From Aldehydirespirator sp965203575 (GTDB taxonomy: Bacteria; Actinomycetota; Acidimicrobiia; Acidimicrobiales; Aldehydirespiratoraceae), in NCBI GenBank assembly GCA_965203575.1, contig OZ241894.1:806001-870000 (forward strand): a stretch of DNA of 64,000 bases. Direction: 5' to 3'. The position numbers were made by a program, and so were the translations under genes. Under the pieces are notes generated by a model. It saw nothing but the letters and a program-made list of their open reading frames with translations, was not told the DNA's origin and ran no database searches. Every line of letters begins with the position of its first letter. Within the stretch, counting starts at the first letter, position 1. Below are positions 33,682 to 42,548 of this stretch, piece after piece.

Positions 33682-35478
33682 CTATCCGTCGGAGCCCTCT
33701 CCGCCGGACTCTCCGCCCTCGGACTCCTGTCCCTCCGAGTCGAGAACTTCCTCGTCCTCTGCGGGCTCCTCAGGCTCCGCGGGGACGGGGCCCAGCGAGA
33801 CCCTCACTTCCACCGTGCTGCCAATCGGCAGCGAGTTGCCGCTGGCGGGACGGAAGCCGATCACGGTGCCTTCCGGCACCTCGGCGGAGAACTCCTGCAC
33901 GAGCCGCGGCACCAGCTGGATCGCATCCAACGCGTCGGCGGCTGAATCCAACTCCCGGCTCTCAGGCACCCTGGGGACGATCCGATCGGCCGGGCCCTCG
34001 GAGACAAGCAGCACTACGTCGCTGCCAACCTCCAGCTCATAGACGTCGCCGGCCAGGTCGAGACCGATCACGTTCCCGGCCGGGACAACGTCGTCGTTGG
34101 CGAGCGTCTCCCCGGCGAAGTCGAGGCCCGCCGCCATCAGTTCGTCGGCGGCATCGTCCACCGTCATGCCGTAGACGACGTCCAAGTCGGCGACCAGGAT
34201 CAGCGGCTCGCCCAGCGAAACGAACACGTCCAGCGTCTCGCCCTCGCCCAATGGGGCGCCAGCGGTGGGCTCGGTGCGGAGGATCTCCCCGCGCTCGGTG
34301 TACGGCATCCGCACCAGTACCTCATTGACCTCCCAACCCGACTCGGCCGCAGCCGATGAGGCCGCGGCCCGCGGCTGGCCTTGGAGGTCGGGAACGGTGG
34401 GATCGGATCCGACTGAAAGCCAGGCCCAGATTCCGCCGGCCGCGCCGCCCAGCACCAGGACGGCGGCCAGCAGCAGCCCGGGCCAGCGGCGTCGGGGGAT
34501 GTCGTCGTGGGGGATCGCCAGACGCTCCGACACGGTCGGCCCGATCTGCTCGAAGGCCTCGCTGCTGCCCTGGGTTGGACCCGCATCGGCGGGCGGCGCC
34601 TTCGAGATGGCCAGGGGAAGCGGGTCGGGCCGCGGCAGCAGGGGCGCGATCCGCAGCAGTTCGGATGCCAGTTCGGATGCCGTCAACCTTCCGATGGGAT
34701 CGGCCGCGATGGCGCGCTCCAGCACTGCTTGAAGCGGGCCGAGGGCGGTGATGGGGATCGGGTCCGGGCCGCCGACATCGACGGTCAGGTTCCTGGAGCC
34801 GGTGACCGCCTCGCAGAGGACCAGAGCCAGATCGTGGACGTCCTGCGCCTGCTCGATCCGGGAATAGCTCGCCGGTGCGCCACCCGGGTCGACTGTGGCT
34901 GCGGCCGTCGGGGCCGCAGCCGGGTCGGCGGTCTCGGTTGGGCCCGCATCAGCAGTCTCGGCCGCTTGTTGAGCAGCCTCCTCGAGGGCCGCGGCCAAGC
35001 CGAGGTCCGAGATGTAGGGCCGGGCACCGGAGTCGAACAGGATGGCGGAGGGCGTCAGGCCGAAGTGTGCGCGACCGCCCTTGTGGATGTTCACGAGGGC
35101 CCGGGCGGCCTCCAGCCCGACCATGAGCGCCTGCGACGGAGTGAGCCGGTAACCCTCGCGCAGGAGAGCAGACAGGCTGCCGCCGGTGAGATACTCCGTC
35201 ACCGTGTACGGCTGAGGATCGACGCCCCAGTCGTAAACGGGCAGCACTCGAGGATGGCTGAGCGCTGAGGTGGCCCGCATCTGATCCGCGAAGCTCTCCG
35301 TGAAGCCGGCGTCCTCGGCGGTGTCGGCTCGCAGGATCTTCAGCGCCACTCTCCGGCGCAGAGTGAGATCCTCAGCAACGTAGACACGAGCGTTCGACCC
35401 CTCTCCGACGAACTCCAGCAGCTGGTAGCGGCCGCCGAATGCCCGTCTCGCCTCTTGCGCGGAGATCATCGCCGTCAC
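33682..35478 (-). CDS. PASTA-domain membrane pseudokinase
   Basis: The 598-residue protein has a kinase-like domain (about 17-280), a membrane segment (PGLLLAAVLVLGGAAGG, about 340-360) and three extracellular PASTA domains ending near 575. An acidic Ser/Gly tail follows. The glycine loop VGEGSNARVYVAED and Lys47 in VALKIL are kept. The catalytic loop reads AHFGLTPSAILF, so HRD Asp is Gly140, and the following Lys and Asn are Thr and Ala. The DFG motif is DLG (Asp158). Activity is therefore unlikely. PASTA domains bind peptidoglycan or lipid II, so a sensor or scaffold role in cell-wall control is inferred. GTG 35478 or ATG 35469 may start it. Confidence 0.85.
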   Translation of the reverse strand: MTAMISAQEARRAFGGRYQLLEFVGEGSNARVYVAEDLTLRRRVALKILRADTAEDAGFTESFADQMRATSALSHPRVLPVYDWGVDPQPYTVTEYLTGGSLSALLREGYRLTPSQALMVGLEAARALVNIHKGGRAHFGLTPSAILFDSGARPYISDLGLAAALEEAAQQAAETADAGPTETADPAAAPTAAATVDPGGAPASYSRIEQAQDVHDLALVLCEAVTGSRNLTVDVGGPDPIPITALGPLQAVLERAIAADPIGRLTASELASELLRIAPLLPRPDPLPLAISKAPPADAGPTQGSSEAFEQIGPTVSERLAIPHDDIPRRRWPGLLLAAVLVLGGAAGGIWAWLSVGSDPTVPDLQGQPRAAASSAAAESGWEVNEVLVRMPYTERGEILRTEPTAGAPLGEGETLDVFVSLGEPLILVADLDVVYGMTVDDAADELMAAGLDFAGETLANDDVVPAGNVIGLDLAGDVYELEVGSDVVLLVSEGPADRIVPRVPESRELDSAADALDAIQLVPRLVQEFSAEVPEGTVIGFRPASGNSLPIGSTVEVRVSLGPVPAEPEEPAEDEEVLDSEGQESEGGESGGEGSDG

Positions 35479-35570
35479 GGTACCGCCCGAGGCGCCACCG
35501 GCCGGTGCTCTCGCCGACCGATGCTAGGGTGCCCGGCCGCTGTCGAAGAGAAGAAACGCAAGGAGCGGTC

Positions 35571-36353
35571 ATGGCCGAGCGCGACGGTTACCCGCACGGA
35601 ATCTTCAACTGGGTCGACGTTTGCACCCCCGACACCGGGGCGGCCAGGGACTTCTACTCAGAACTGTTCGGTCTGAGCTTCGTCGACGACGTTCGGGACG
35701 ACGGGAGCGTCTACACGCTCGGCCTCAAGGGCGCCCGGCCGGTGCTCGGGGTGTTCGACCAGCCCCAGGATCTGGTCGAGATGGGCATGCCCCCAGCCTG
35801 GGAGACGTACATCTCCGTCGACGATGTCGAGGCTGTGGCGTCGCGGGTGGCCCAGGCGGGCGGCACCCCTCTCGGACCGGTGATGGACGCTGCCGACGCT
35901 GGGCGATTGGCTGTGGTGCAGGATCCGACCGGCGCCGTGATGATCCTCTGGCAGCCGATCGAACATTTCGGTGCGCACCTCGTGAACGAGCACGGCACGA
36001 TGTGCTGGCACGAGCTGGTCACCGGCGACGTGGACGCGGCCCTGGCCTTCTACTCGGAGCTATTGGGCTGGACGTCGGTGCCGATGGGCACGGGCGGGCT
36101 GGTAGGGATCCGGCAGGGCGACGACTTCATCGCCAGCGCCTCGCCCGCTCCCTCGGGGGTGCCCGCCCACTGGGCCGTGTACTTCGCGGTGGACGACTGC
36201 GATGCCGTGGTCGAGCACTGCGGTCGGCTTGGTGGCCGGACGGTGGTGCCGCCCAGCGATCAGGCTCCGGGCCGGATGGCGATGCTGGCCGACAACCGGG
36301 GCGCCATGTTCTGGGTGATCACTCTCAACGAGCAGTTCTCGATGGACGGTTGA
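35571..36353 (+). CDS. VOC-family (glyoxalase/dioxygenase-like) protein
   Basis: The 261-residue protein has two tandem vicinal-oxygen-chelate modules. Module one starts GIFNWVDVCTPDTGAARDFYSELFG and module two starts MCWHELVTGDVDAALAFYSELLGW. Each has the beta-alpha-beta-beta-beta layout and ends with PTGAVMILWQP or NRGAMFWVIT. It resembles actinobacterial proteins annotated as glyoxalase-like or 27-kDa antigen Cfp30B-like. Metal use and substrate are unknown. The ATG 35571 has AAGGAG 6 bases upstream. It diverges from the pseudokinase gene. Confidence 0.88.
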   Translation: MAERDGYPHGIFNWVDVCTPDTGAARDFYSELFGLSFVDDVRDDGSVYTLGLKGARPVLGVFDQPQDLVEMGMPPAWETYISVDDVEAVASRVAQAGGTPLGPVMDAADAGRLAVVQDPTGAVMILWQPIEHFGAHLVNEHGTMCWHELVTGDVDAALAFYSELLGWTSVPMGTGGLVGIRQGDDFIASASPAPSGVPAHWAVYFAVDDCDAVVEHCGRLGGRTVVPPSDQAPGRMAMLADNRGAMFWVITLNEQFSMDG

Positions 36354-36413
36354 CGCCCGGCACTTGCGTGCGCCTCCCGGGTCGCACTTCGGCCCGGTAC
36401 CGTGCGATCTGGG

Positions 36414-36932
36414 ATGACGACCAACGGCCCTGGGCCCGAGCGGCCCGTTAGCAGAGCGAACAGGAGCGGGAGCCCCGGCCCCGATCAGCCTCCACCGTCG
36501 CGCAGCTCACTGCGGGTCCGGGTGAGCATCGCTGCGCTGATTCTCTTTGGGATCCTGGGTTTCGTCGTGGCTGCCCTGATCGGCTCGGGCGACGACGCCG
36601 ACGAAACGGTCACTGCCAGTCCTGCCGTGGACCGCGTGATCCCGAACCCCGGCGACCAGGTTCTGCAGCAGCAGCAGGTGGGGGTGGTTCTCGACGCCCG
36701 CTACCGGCTGTCGTCTCTGATCGTTTACCCCAGCGAGCAGGTCGGCAACGGTGTCGACGTGACGGCCGAGGTGAACCACATAGAGGGCCTCAACCGGTTC
36801 GAGTTCGACCCCGGCGAGGGCCGGCTCATCGAGGCGCTGTCACCCGACACCAATTGTGCGGTGGCAACCTTCGTGCTGATAGCCCGACCCGAGGAGGCCG
36901 ACACCGCCCGCTGGTGCTTCGAGGTGTCCTGA
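36414..36932 (+). CDS. Single-pass membrane protein, unknown function
   Basis: The 172-residue protein has a Pro/Ser-rich cytoplasmic N-terminus, one membrane helix (IAALILFGILGFVVAALIG, about 40-58) and a small extracytoplasmic domain. That domain contains a region PNPGDQVLQQQQVGVVLDARY and two Cys residues near the end (NCAV, WCFEV) that may form a disulphide. I recognise no family, though this layout is common among actinobacterial anchor proteins. GTG 36402, four codons upstream, is an alternative start. Confidence 0.65.
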   Translation: MTTNGPGPERPVSRANRSGSPGPDQPPPSRSSLRVRVSIAALILFGILGFVVAALIGSGDDADETVTASPAVDRVIPNPGDQVLQQQQVGVVLDARYRLSSLIVYPSEQVGNGVDVTAEVNHIEGLNRFEFDPGEGRLIEALSPDTNCAVATFVLIARPEEADTARWCFEVS

Positions 36933-36959
36933 AGGCCGGCACGCGCTGGCGTCGACTGC

Positions 36960-38471
36960 TCAGGCTTCGCCGTAGGCCAGAGTTCGGAGGCAATCCAAGT
37001 CTTGGAAGTCCTCCATCTCGATGACGGCATGGACCGGCTTGCCTGGTCCGGTCACTGCCTGAAGGGCGCGATGCCCGGCGCTGTTGGGGGCGGGCCGGTC
37101 GGTGGTGAGCAGCACCAGAGGCTGGTCGCAGCCAGCCGTATGGAGGACGGACGCCCGACCGATCGCCTTCCACAAGGTGTCGGTGCGACGGAGCCCGGGG
37201 CGTTGGGTGACGCTGAAAGCGCCCGACACATCGAATAGCCATCTCCGACCCGTCTGGTCGAGCGCCGAGAAGTTGACCTCGACTCCGCAGGAGAACGAAG
37301 CCTTCTCCCGGATCTGGCTGAACCCGCACTCGGACAGCACTTGCCGCGCCTTCTCCTGGGCCTTGCGGCCCTCCCGGACGGCCCGAGCCTGGAAGTCATC
37401 ACCCGACCAGCCATGGGCGCCATTGCTCGACCCTGGTGAGCCGGCGACTCCCGGTTCGCCATCTGCATCCGGCGGCTCGAACAGGCGCGACTGGGTGTTG
37501 CCCTCCGCCTCCCATCGGGGAGTGCCCGTTCCGCTCAGGAGCCGCTCCCGCTCCCGGGCGACGCGCTGCCGCGCCACTTCCAGATAGCCGCCATCGGTGT
37601 CGAAGCCCACGTAGTGGCGACCGGTGCGCACCGCGGCCACGGCCGTTGTCCCCGCGCCCATGAACGGGTCGAGCACGAGATCGCCCCGGTAGGTGTACAG
37701 GTCGATCAGGCGCTCGGGCAGCTCCACCGGGAACGGGGCGGGGTGCCCCACGCGGGTGGCCGACTCCGCCGGGATCTCCCATACGTCGGTGGTGGCGTCC
37801 ATGAACTCGTCGGCATTGGCAGTGCCCAGCGACGGCAGTCCGCGGGTCGACCTCTCCGCAGCCGACAGCGCTCGGTCGAAACGTCCCTTGGACGCGATCA
37901 CGACCCGCTCGGTCAGGTCCCGCAGGACCGGATTGGCCGGACGCTGGAAGCTCCCCCAGGCACAGTTGCCTGCCGCACCCTCCGCCTTGCGCCAAATGAC
38001 CTCGCCTCGCAGCAATAGCCCCAGGTCATCCTGCAGGATCCCGATCACGTCGGACGAGAGGGAGCGATACGGCTTCCGGCCCAGATTGGCCACGTTGACG
38101 GCTATGCGCCCTCCCGGCTCAAGCTTGCGCTTGCACTCGGCGAAGACGTCGCGGAGCATCTGCAGGTAGTCCTTGTAGCTGGCGGGGACATGGCCCTCCC
38201 CCACCGCCTCCTCGTATTCCTTGCCGGCGAAGTACGGCGGCGACGTGACAACCAGAGCCACGGAGTTGTCGGCCACGTCTCCATGGGCGTCCATGTCGCG
38301 CGCATCGCCGACCCACAGCTGATTGCGGCTCGCGTGGGCAAGAATCTCCGAGTCCCGGCTGATCTCTGGAGCAGAGAAGCGCTCGTAGAAGGCCGAGGCG
38401 TCGTGGCCCTCCCGCCGGCTCACGCCGAAGCTGGACGTGGCTGTGCCGCCCCTTCGTGCCGGAGTGCTCAT
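36960..38471 (-). CDS. Site-specific DNA methyltransferase with C-terminal nuclease-like domain
   Basis: The 503-residue protein starts with an N4/N6 methyltransferase (about 40-310). TSPPY near residue 85 is the catalytic motif typical of N4-cytosine (and some N6-adenine) enzymes, and DPFMGAGTTAVAA near 265 binds AdoMet. After a linker, the last 130 residues (CGVEVNFSALD, WLFDVSGAF, GLRRTDTLWKAIGRASVL) resemble restriction endonuclease-like tails found on some actinobacterial methyltransferases. The usual E-x-K is not clear there (Asp-Val-Ser-Gly instead), so that domain may only bind DNA. It lies outside the island, downstream of ligA, and may be a solitary or IIG-like enzyme. Confidence 0.85.
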   Translation of the reverse strand: MSTPARRGGTATSSFGVSRREGHDASAFYERFSAPEISRDSEILAHASRNQLWVGDARDMDAHGDVADNSVALVVTSPPYFAGKEYEEAVGEGHVPASYKDYLQMLRDVFAECKRKLEPGGRIAVNVANLGRKPYRSLSSDVIGILQDDLGLLLRGEVIWRKAEGAAGNCAWGSFQRPANPVLRDLTERVVIASKGRFDRALSAAERSTRGLPSLGTANADEFMDATTDVWEIPAESATRVGHPAPFPVELPERLIDLYTYRGDLVLDPFMGAGTTAVAAVRTGRHYVGFDTDGGYLEVARQRVARERERLLSGTGTPRWEAEGNTQSRLFEPPDADGEPGVAGSPGSSNGAHGWSGDDFQARAVREGRKAQEKARQVLSECGFSQIREKASFSCGVEVNFSALDQTGRRWLFDVSGAFSVTQRPGLRRTDTLWKAIGRASVLHTAGCDQPLVLLTTDRPAPNSAGHRALQAVTGPGKPVHAVIEMEDFQDLDCLRTLAYGEA

Positions 38472-38589
38472 CGGTGATGAACCTACATCGCCCCTGTGTC
38501 ACGGTGGCGGAGGCGCGCCGATCCACCGGCTGAATCAGAAACTCGGGTTGGCTTTGGGTGGTATGTCCACAACAATCGACTCGAGATCG

Positions 38590-38618
38590 CCGGCGCGTAC
38601 CCCTGGCCATCGCGCCGG
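38590..38618 (-). terminator. Hairpin after ligA
   Basis: CCGGCGCG and CGCGCCGG form an 8-bp stem with a 13-base loop, starting 10 bases beyond the ligA stop codon. There is no long T tract, as is common for terminators in GC-rich actinobacteria. Confidence 0.45.
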
Positions 38619-38628
38619 TGGATCCCGG

Positions 38629-40743
38629 CTAGGGCAGCTGGCCGGTCTCAAGCAGTTCCTGGAACGCGGCCTCGTCGATCACGGGGATGCCCGACGCCTC
38701 CGCTTTGCGCAGCTTGGATGCGCCCGGGTCGGCGCCCACCACCAGCGCGGTGGTCCGGCCCGACACCGAGCCCGGTGCCGAACCGCCTCTGGCCAGGATG
38801 GCCTCCTTGGCCTCGTCACGACTGAAGCCCTCCAAGGCGCCGCTCACCACCACCGACATGCCGGCCAGGGTCTGGGGCAGGGGCTCGCCTTCGTCCTCGC
38901 CACCGGGCTCGTCAGCCTCCATGCGCAGCCCGGCCGCCCTCAGTCCCTCGATGAGCTCGCGGTTGCGCGGATCGTCGAACCAGGCTCGCACCGACGCTGC
39001 GATGATTGGGCCGAACCCCTCCACCTCCGCCAAGGCCTCTTCATCGGCGTCGAGAATGCGGTCGACGTCGCCGAATGACGCAGCCAGCACCCTGGCGTTG
39101 ACCTGGCCGATCTCGGGGATACTGAGCGCGAACAGCAGTCTGGACAACGGCTGCTGCTTGCTGGCCTCGATGGACCGGCGCAGGTTGTTCACCGAGATCT
39201 GACCGAAGCCCTCCATCTGCTCGATCTTCTCGTAGTCGAGCGAGTACAGCCCGACGACATCGCCGAGCAGGCCCTCGCTGACGAAGCGGTCGATGTTGCG
39301 CTCGCCGAGGAACTCGATGTCCATGGCGGCCCGACCGACGAAGTGCTCGACACGGCCCCTGATCTGGCGGGGGCAGTCGTAGTTGACGCACTGCGTGGCC
39401 GACATGCCCTCGGCCCGCTGCAGCGGCTGGCCGCACACCGGGCAGTAACGGGGAAAGGACCACGGCTCCGACCCGGGGGCGCGCTCCGACAGCACCGGCC
39501 CGACCACCTCGGGGATCACCTCGCCGGCCCGGCGCACGATCACCGTGTCACCGGGCCGCACGTCCTTGGCCGCCACCTGGTCCTCGTTGTGGAGGGTGGC
39601 GGTCGCCACCGTCACGCCGCCCACGAACACCGGCTCGAGCCGGGCGAAGGGGGTGGCCTGGCCCGACGGCCCGATCGACACCTCTATGTCGAGCAGTTTG
39701 GTGGTGCGCTCCTCGGGCGGGAACTTGTAGGCGACGGCCCAGCGGGGTGCCTTGGCGTCGACCCCCAGCTGCGTCTGGAGAGCGAGGTCGTCGACCTTCA
39801 CGACCAGGCCGTCGAACTCGTAGTCGAACTCGTGTCGGCGGCGCTCGTAGTCGGCCACATGGGCCTCCACCGCAGCCAGATCGTCCAGGCAGACCGCGTG
39901 CTCGTTGACGGGCAAGCCCAGCGACGCCAGCCATTCCAGCGTCTGCAGGTGCGAATTGAAGGCGGGTCCGCCCGGGGCGTCGCCGAGCTGGTAGCACCAG
40001 AACGACAGGCCCCGCTCCGCGGTCACCCGGGCGTCCTTCTGGCGAAGCGAGCCGGCGGCCGCGTTGCGGGGGTTGACATACGACTTCTCGCCCCGCTCGA
40101 TCTGGCGGGCGTTGAGCCTCTCGAAGGTGGAGAGACGCAGGATCACCTCGCCGCGCACTTCCAGGACCGGGGGGGCCGGTCCGCTCAGCCGGATGGGTAT
40201 GTCGGCGATGGTGCGCACCGAGTGGGTGACGTCCTCGCCGGTCCGGCCGTCGCCCCGGGTGGCGGCCCGCACCAGCACGCCGTCGACGTACCGCACCGAG
40301 ATGGCCAGCCCGTCGAACTTCAGCTCGACCGCATATGCATCGATCGACGTGTCCTCCATGGTCGGCAGGGCCTGCTCGCCACCCGGGCCGGTCGTGCCGG
40401 CAGCCAGGGCGCGATGCACCCGCTCGTTCCAGGCCCGCAGCTCTTCGAGGTCGAGCGCATTGTGCAGCGACATCATGGGCGGCTCGTGGCGCACCGGCGC
40501 GAACACGGTGTCATCGGGCGGGGCGCCCACGCGCTGGGTGGGCGAGTCGGGATGGACCAGCTCGGGGTGACGTGACTCCAACGCCTTCAACTCGTTGAGC
40601 AGGTCGTCGAAGTCGGCGTCGGGGATCTCGGGCTTGCCCGCGTAGTACAGCGCCGAGTGGTGGTTGAGCAGGGCCTGCAGCTCGCGAACACGTGCGGCGG
40701 AGTCGAGGGTTGTGCCCGCGTCGGCGCCGGCAGGTTCGGCCAT
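38629..40743 (-). CDS. ligA: NAD-dependent DNA ligase
   Basis: The 704-residue enzyme seals nicks in replication and repair. It has the N-terminal Ia domain (HHSALYYAGKPEIPDADFDDL), the adenylation site Lys142 in LKFDGLAISVRY, an OB fold and a four-cysteine zinc finger (CPVCGQPL, CVNYDCP). Helix-hairpin-helix repeats and a C-terminal BRCT domain (LAGMSVVVSGALEGFSRDEA) follow. Length and domain order are normal. The start is ATG 40741-40743, divergent from the next gene by 62 bp. Confidence 0.96.
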   Translation of the reverse strand: MAEPAGADAGTTLDSAARVRELQALLNHHSALYYAGKPEIPDADFDDLLNELKALESRHPELVHPDSPTQRVGAPPDDTVFAPVRHEPPMMSLHNALDLEELRAWNERVHRALAAGTTGPGGEQALPTMEDTSIDAYAVELKFDGLAISVRYVDGVLVRAATRGDGRTGEDVTHSVRTIADIPIRLSGPAPPVLEVRGEVILRLSTFERLNARQIERGEKSYVNPRNAAAGSLRQKDARVTAERGLSFWCYQLGDAPGGPAFNSHLQTLEWLASLGLPVNEHAVCLDDLAAVEAHVADYERRRHEFDYEFDGLVVKVDDLALQTQLGVDAKAPRWAVAYKFPPEERTTKLLDIEVSIGPSGQATPFARLEPVFVGGVTVATATLHNEDQVAAKDVRPGDTVIVRRAGEVIPEVVGPVLSERAPGSEPWSFPRYCPVCGQPLQRAEGMSATQCVNYDCPRQIRGRVEHFVGRAAMDIEFLGERNIDRFVSEGLLGDVVGLYSLDYEKIEQMEGFGQISVNNLRRSIEASKQQPLSRLLFALSIPEIGQVNARVLAASFGDVDRILDADEEALAEVEGFGPIIAASVRAWFDDPRNRELIEGLRAAGLRMEADEPGGEDEGEPLPQTLAGMSVVVSGALEGFSRDEAKEAILARGGSAPGSVSGRTTALVVGADPGASKLRKAEASGIPVIDEAAFQELLETGQLP

Positions 40744-40805
40744 CGTCCGAGGCTACATCTGCGTGTGATCGTCCTAGTGCCGCGCTATCGCCGGCCGGTG
40801 ACACA

Positions 40806-41726
40806 ATGGCGGCCGTGCCAGGCGACACGCGCTCGTCGGAGAGAAACCGGGACCGATCCGCGCTGAGGGTGCGCACCGGAGCGGTCGCGGCCTGGCTGGC
40901 GGTCGGGGTGGCCGCGTTGCTCGGCGACGTGATCACTCCCGCGCTGCGACCAGCCGACGATGCAGCCCGAGCCACGGTGATCGCCGCCATGTGGCTCGCC
41001 TACGCCCTAGTGCTCGCCGCGCTGCTGCTGCCGGGACCTCGGGCGCTGACCGTGGCTCGCATCGGCTTGCCCGCCGGCGCCCTGGAGTTGGCGCTCGCCG
41101 CAGCCTCAATTTCGGATCCCGTCGCCGTGGTCGGTCACCTGTTCTGTGTGGTCGGCACCCTGATCGTGTTTCACCCCGCCTACGCCGAGGCCCAAGTCGA
41201 CGCGGCCAGCTACGGCGACGAGCGCCGCTTCCTGCTACGCCCGCCAGGACCGGTCATCGTCGCGCTGGTCGTGCCGATGGGAGCGCTCGCCGTGGCCGGT
41301 GTCGCCGTCGGACCCCTGCTGCTGGCCGACCGTGGCTGGCCGGCTGGCATAGCGGCCGCCGTGATCGGGCTGCCGGCAGCCGCTTTCGCGGCCCACACCC
41401 TGTTCCGGCTGGCCCGGCGTTGGCTGGTGTTCGTCCCCAATGGGCTGGTGCTGCACGACCATCTCGCGGTGGCCGAGCCGCTGCCCCTGAGCCGCCGCGG
41501 CATCGACTCGATCGGCCCGGCCCGCGCCGACAGCGCCGCCGCCGACCTGACCGCTCAAGCCTTCGGCATGGCTCTGGAGCTGCGTCTCAGCCAGCCCGTC
41601 AAGGCCGGCGTCATGACAGGACGCAACCGCAGCGAGGAGCGCTCGCTCGCCGCCCTCCTGCTGTCGCCCAGCCGACCCGCAGCTGTGCTGGCCACCGCCG
41701 AGCGCCGTGGCCTCACACTCGGCTGA
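40806..41726 (+). CDS. Multi-pass membrane protein, unknown function
   Basis: The 306-residue protein has six or so membrane segments between residues 25 and 205 (AVAAWLAVGVAALLGDVI, MWLAYALVLAALLLPGP, VGHLFCVVGTLIVF, VIVALVVPMGALAVAGVAVG and others). A soluble C-terminal domain follows (WLVFVPNGLVLHDHLAVAEP), whose strand pattern recalls a bacterial PH-like fold. I do not recognise a named family, although such proteins occur next to ligA in related actinobacteria. Start at ATG 40806. Confidence 0.75.
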   Translation: MAAVPGDTRSSERNRDRSALRVRTGAVAAWLAVGVAALLGDVITPALRPADDAARATVIAAMWLAYALVLAALLLPGPRALTVARIGLPAGALELALAAASISDPVAVVGHLFCVVGTLIVFHPAYAEAQVDAASYGDERRFLLRPPGPVIVALVVPMGALAVAGVAVGPLLLADRGWPAGIAAAVIGLPAAAFAAHTLFRLARRWLVFVPNGLVLHDHLAVAEPLPLSRRGIDSIGPARADSAAADLTAQAFGMALELRLSQPVKAGVMTGRNRSEERSLAALLLSPSRPAAVLATAERRGLTLG

Positions 41727-41779
41727 CCCTTTTCGGTCAACCGATGTCAGCGCCCTTGCCGCATGCCCGTGACCACTCG

Positions 41780-41831
41780 TTGCGTCATCCTTGCGTCACC
41801 GTGCATCATTGTTGCGTCAAGATGCTATGAT
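41780..41831 (+). promoter_or_regulatory. Phased operator repeats and leaderless promoter of vapBC
   Basis: TTGCGTCA occurs at 41780, 41791 and 41812, and a variant GTGCATCA at 41801, giving 11, 10 and 11-bp steps: four sites on the same helix face. A -10 box TATGAT (41826-41831) ends 6 bases before the vapB ATG. This suits binding by several ribbon-helix-helix dimers that block transcription. Confidence 0.65.
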
Positions 41832-41837
41832 GCAGTG

Positions 41838-42068
41838 ATGCGCACGACGGTCGACCTGCCGCCCGATCTGCACGCGTTGGCGCGGGAGCTAGCCCACCAG
41901 CAGAACAAGACGATGAGCCAGGTCATCACCGACTGCGTCCGGAGCGCACTCGGCATCGCTCCCGAAGAGGCGCCCCGGGTCGAAACGACACCCTCGGGAT
42001 GGCCCATCGTCAAGCTCGGTCGACCCGTCACCGCCGAGGATGTCAGATCTCTGGAAGACGAGTGGTGA
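41838..42068 (+). CDS. VapB-like ribbon-helix-helix antitoxin
   Basis: The 76-residue protein starts MRTTVDLPPDLHALARELAH, a ribbon-helix-helix strand and helix, followed by KTMSQVITDCVRSAL and a C-terminal tail (PSGWPIVKLG). It should repress its own promoter through the phased repeats upstream and bind the toxin. The start at 41838 is chosen because of the -10 box 6 bases upstream; a longer frame lacks support. The stop overlaps the toxin start. Confidence 0.85.
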   Translation: MRTTVDLPPDLHALARELAHQQNKTMSQVITDCVRSALGIAPEEAPRVETTPSGWPIVKLGRPVTAEDVRSLEDEW

Positions 42069-42484
42069 AACCCGCCGGGGGACGAGTGAGCGCAGCCCTG
42101 GCCGACGGCAACGTTCTGATCGCGCTGACCGTCCCGGACCACATCCACCACCGGCAAGCTCACGAGTGGCTCCAGGGCCACGACGATCGATTGGCCACCT
42201 GCCCGATCACGCAGGGAACGCTGCTCCGGTTCCTGCTTCGGGCCGGCATGGGGGCACTCGAAGCGCTGACCGCGCTGGATGAGATCGTGTCGCAGCCCCA
42301 GCACGTCTTCTGGCCCGACGAGATCGCCTACACCCCCGGGGTTCTGGCCGGAGCGATCGGCCATCGCCAGGTGACCGACTCGTACCTCGCGGCGCTGGCA
42401 GCCCATTTCGGCGGATCGCTGGTGACGCTGGACAAGGGGTTGGCCGCACTGCATTCGGATACGGCCGTGCTGATACCGACCTGA
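42065..42484 (+). CDS. VapC-like PIN-domain toxin
   Basis: The 139-residue PIN protein has Asp in LADGNVLIALTVPDHIHHRQA, Glu in GALEAL and the final Asp pair in VTDSYLAALAAHFG and LVTLDKGL. This is the VapC subgroup that carries the VPDHxHH segment. Its GTG start overlaps the antitoxin stop (GTGA). A second GTG at 42086 is an alternative. It is unrelated in detail to the vapC at 6379 and lies between ligA-side genes and mnmA, in a core region. Confidence 0.85.
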   Translation: MKPAGGRVSAALADGNVLIALTVPDHIHHRQAHEWLQGHDDRLATCPITQGTLLRFLLRAGMGALEALTALDEIVSQPQHVFWPDEIAYTPGVLAGAIGHRQVTDSYLAALAAHFGGSLVTLDKGLAALHSDTAVLIPT

Positions 42485-42548
42485 CCGCCCGAGACCGTCC
42501 GGCCAGCCGACGTACCAGTGTTGCCGCGATGCCGGTGGCTGCTCGTCG

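Noticed and set aside
33682..35478. Annotation as an active Ser/Thr protein kinase
   Set aside because: The catalytic Asp, Lys and Asn of the HRDxKxxN loop are replaced, so it is called a pseudokinase.
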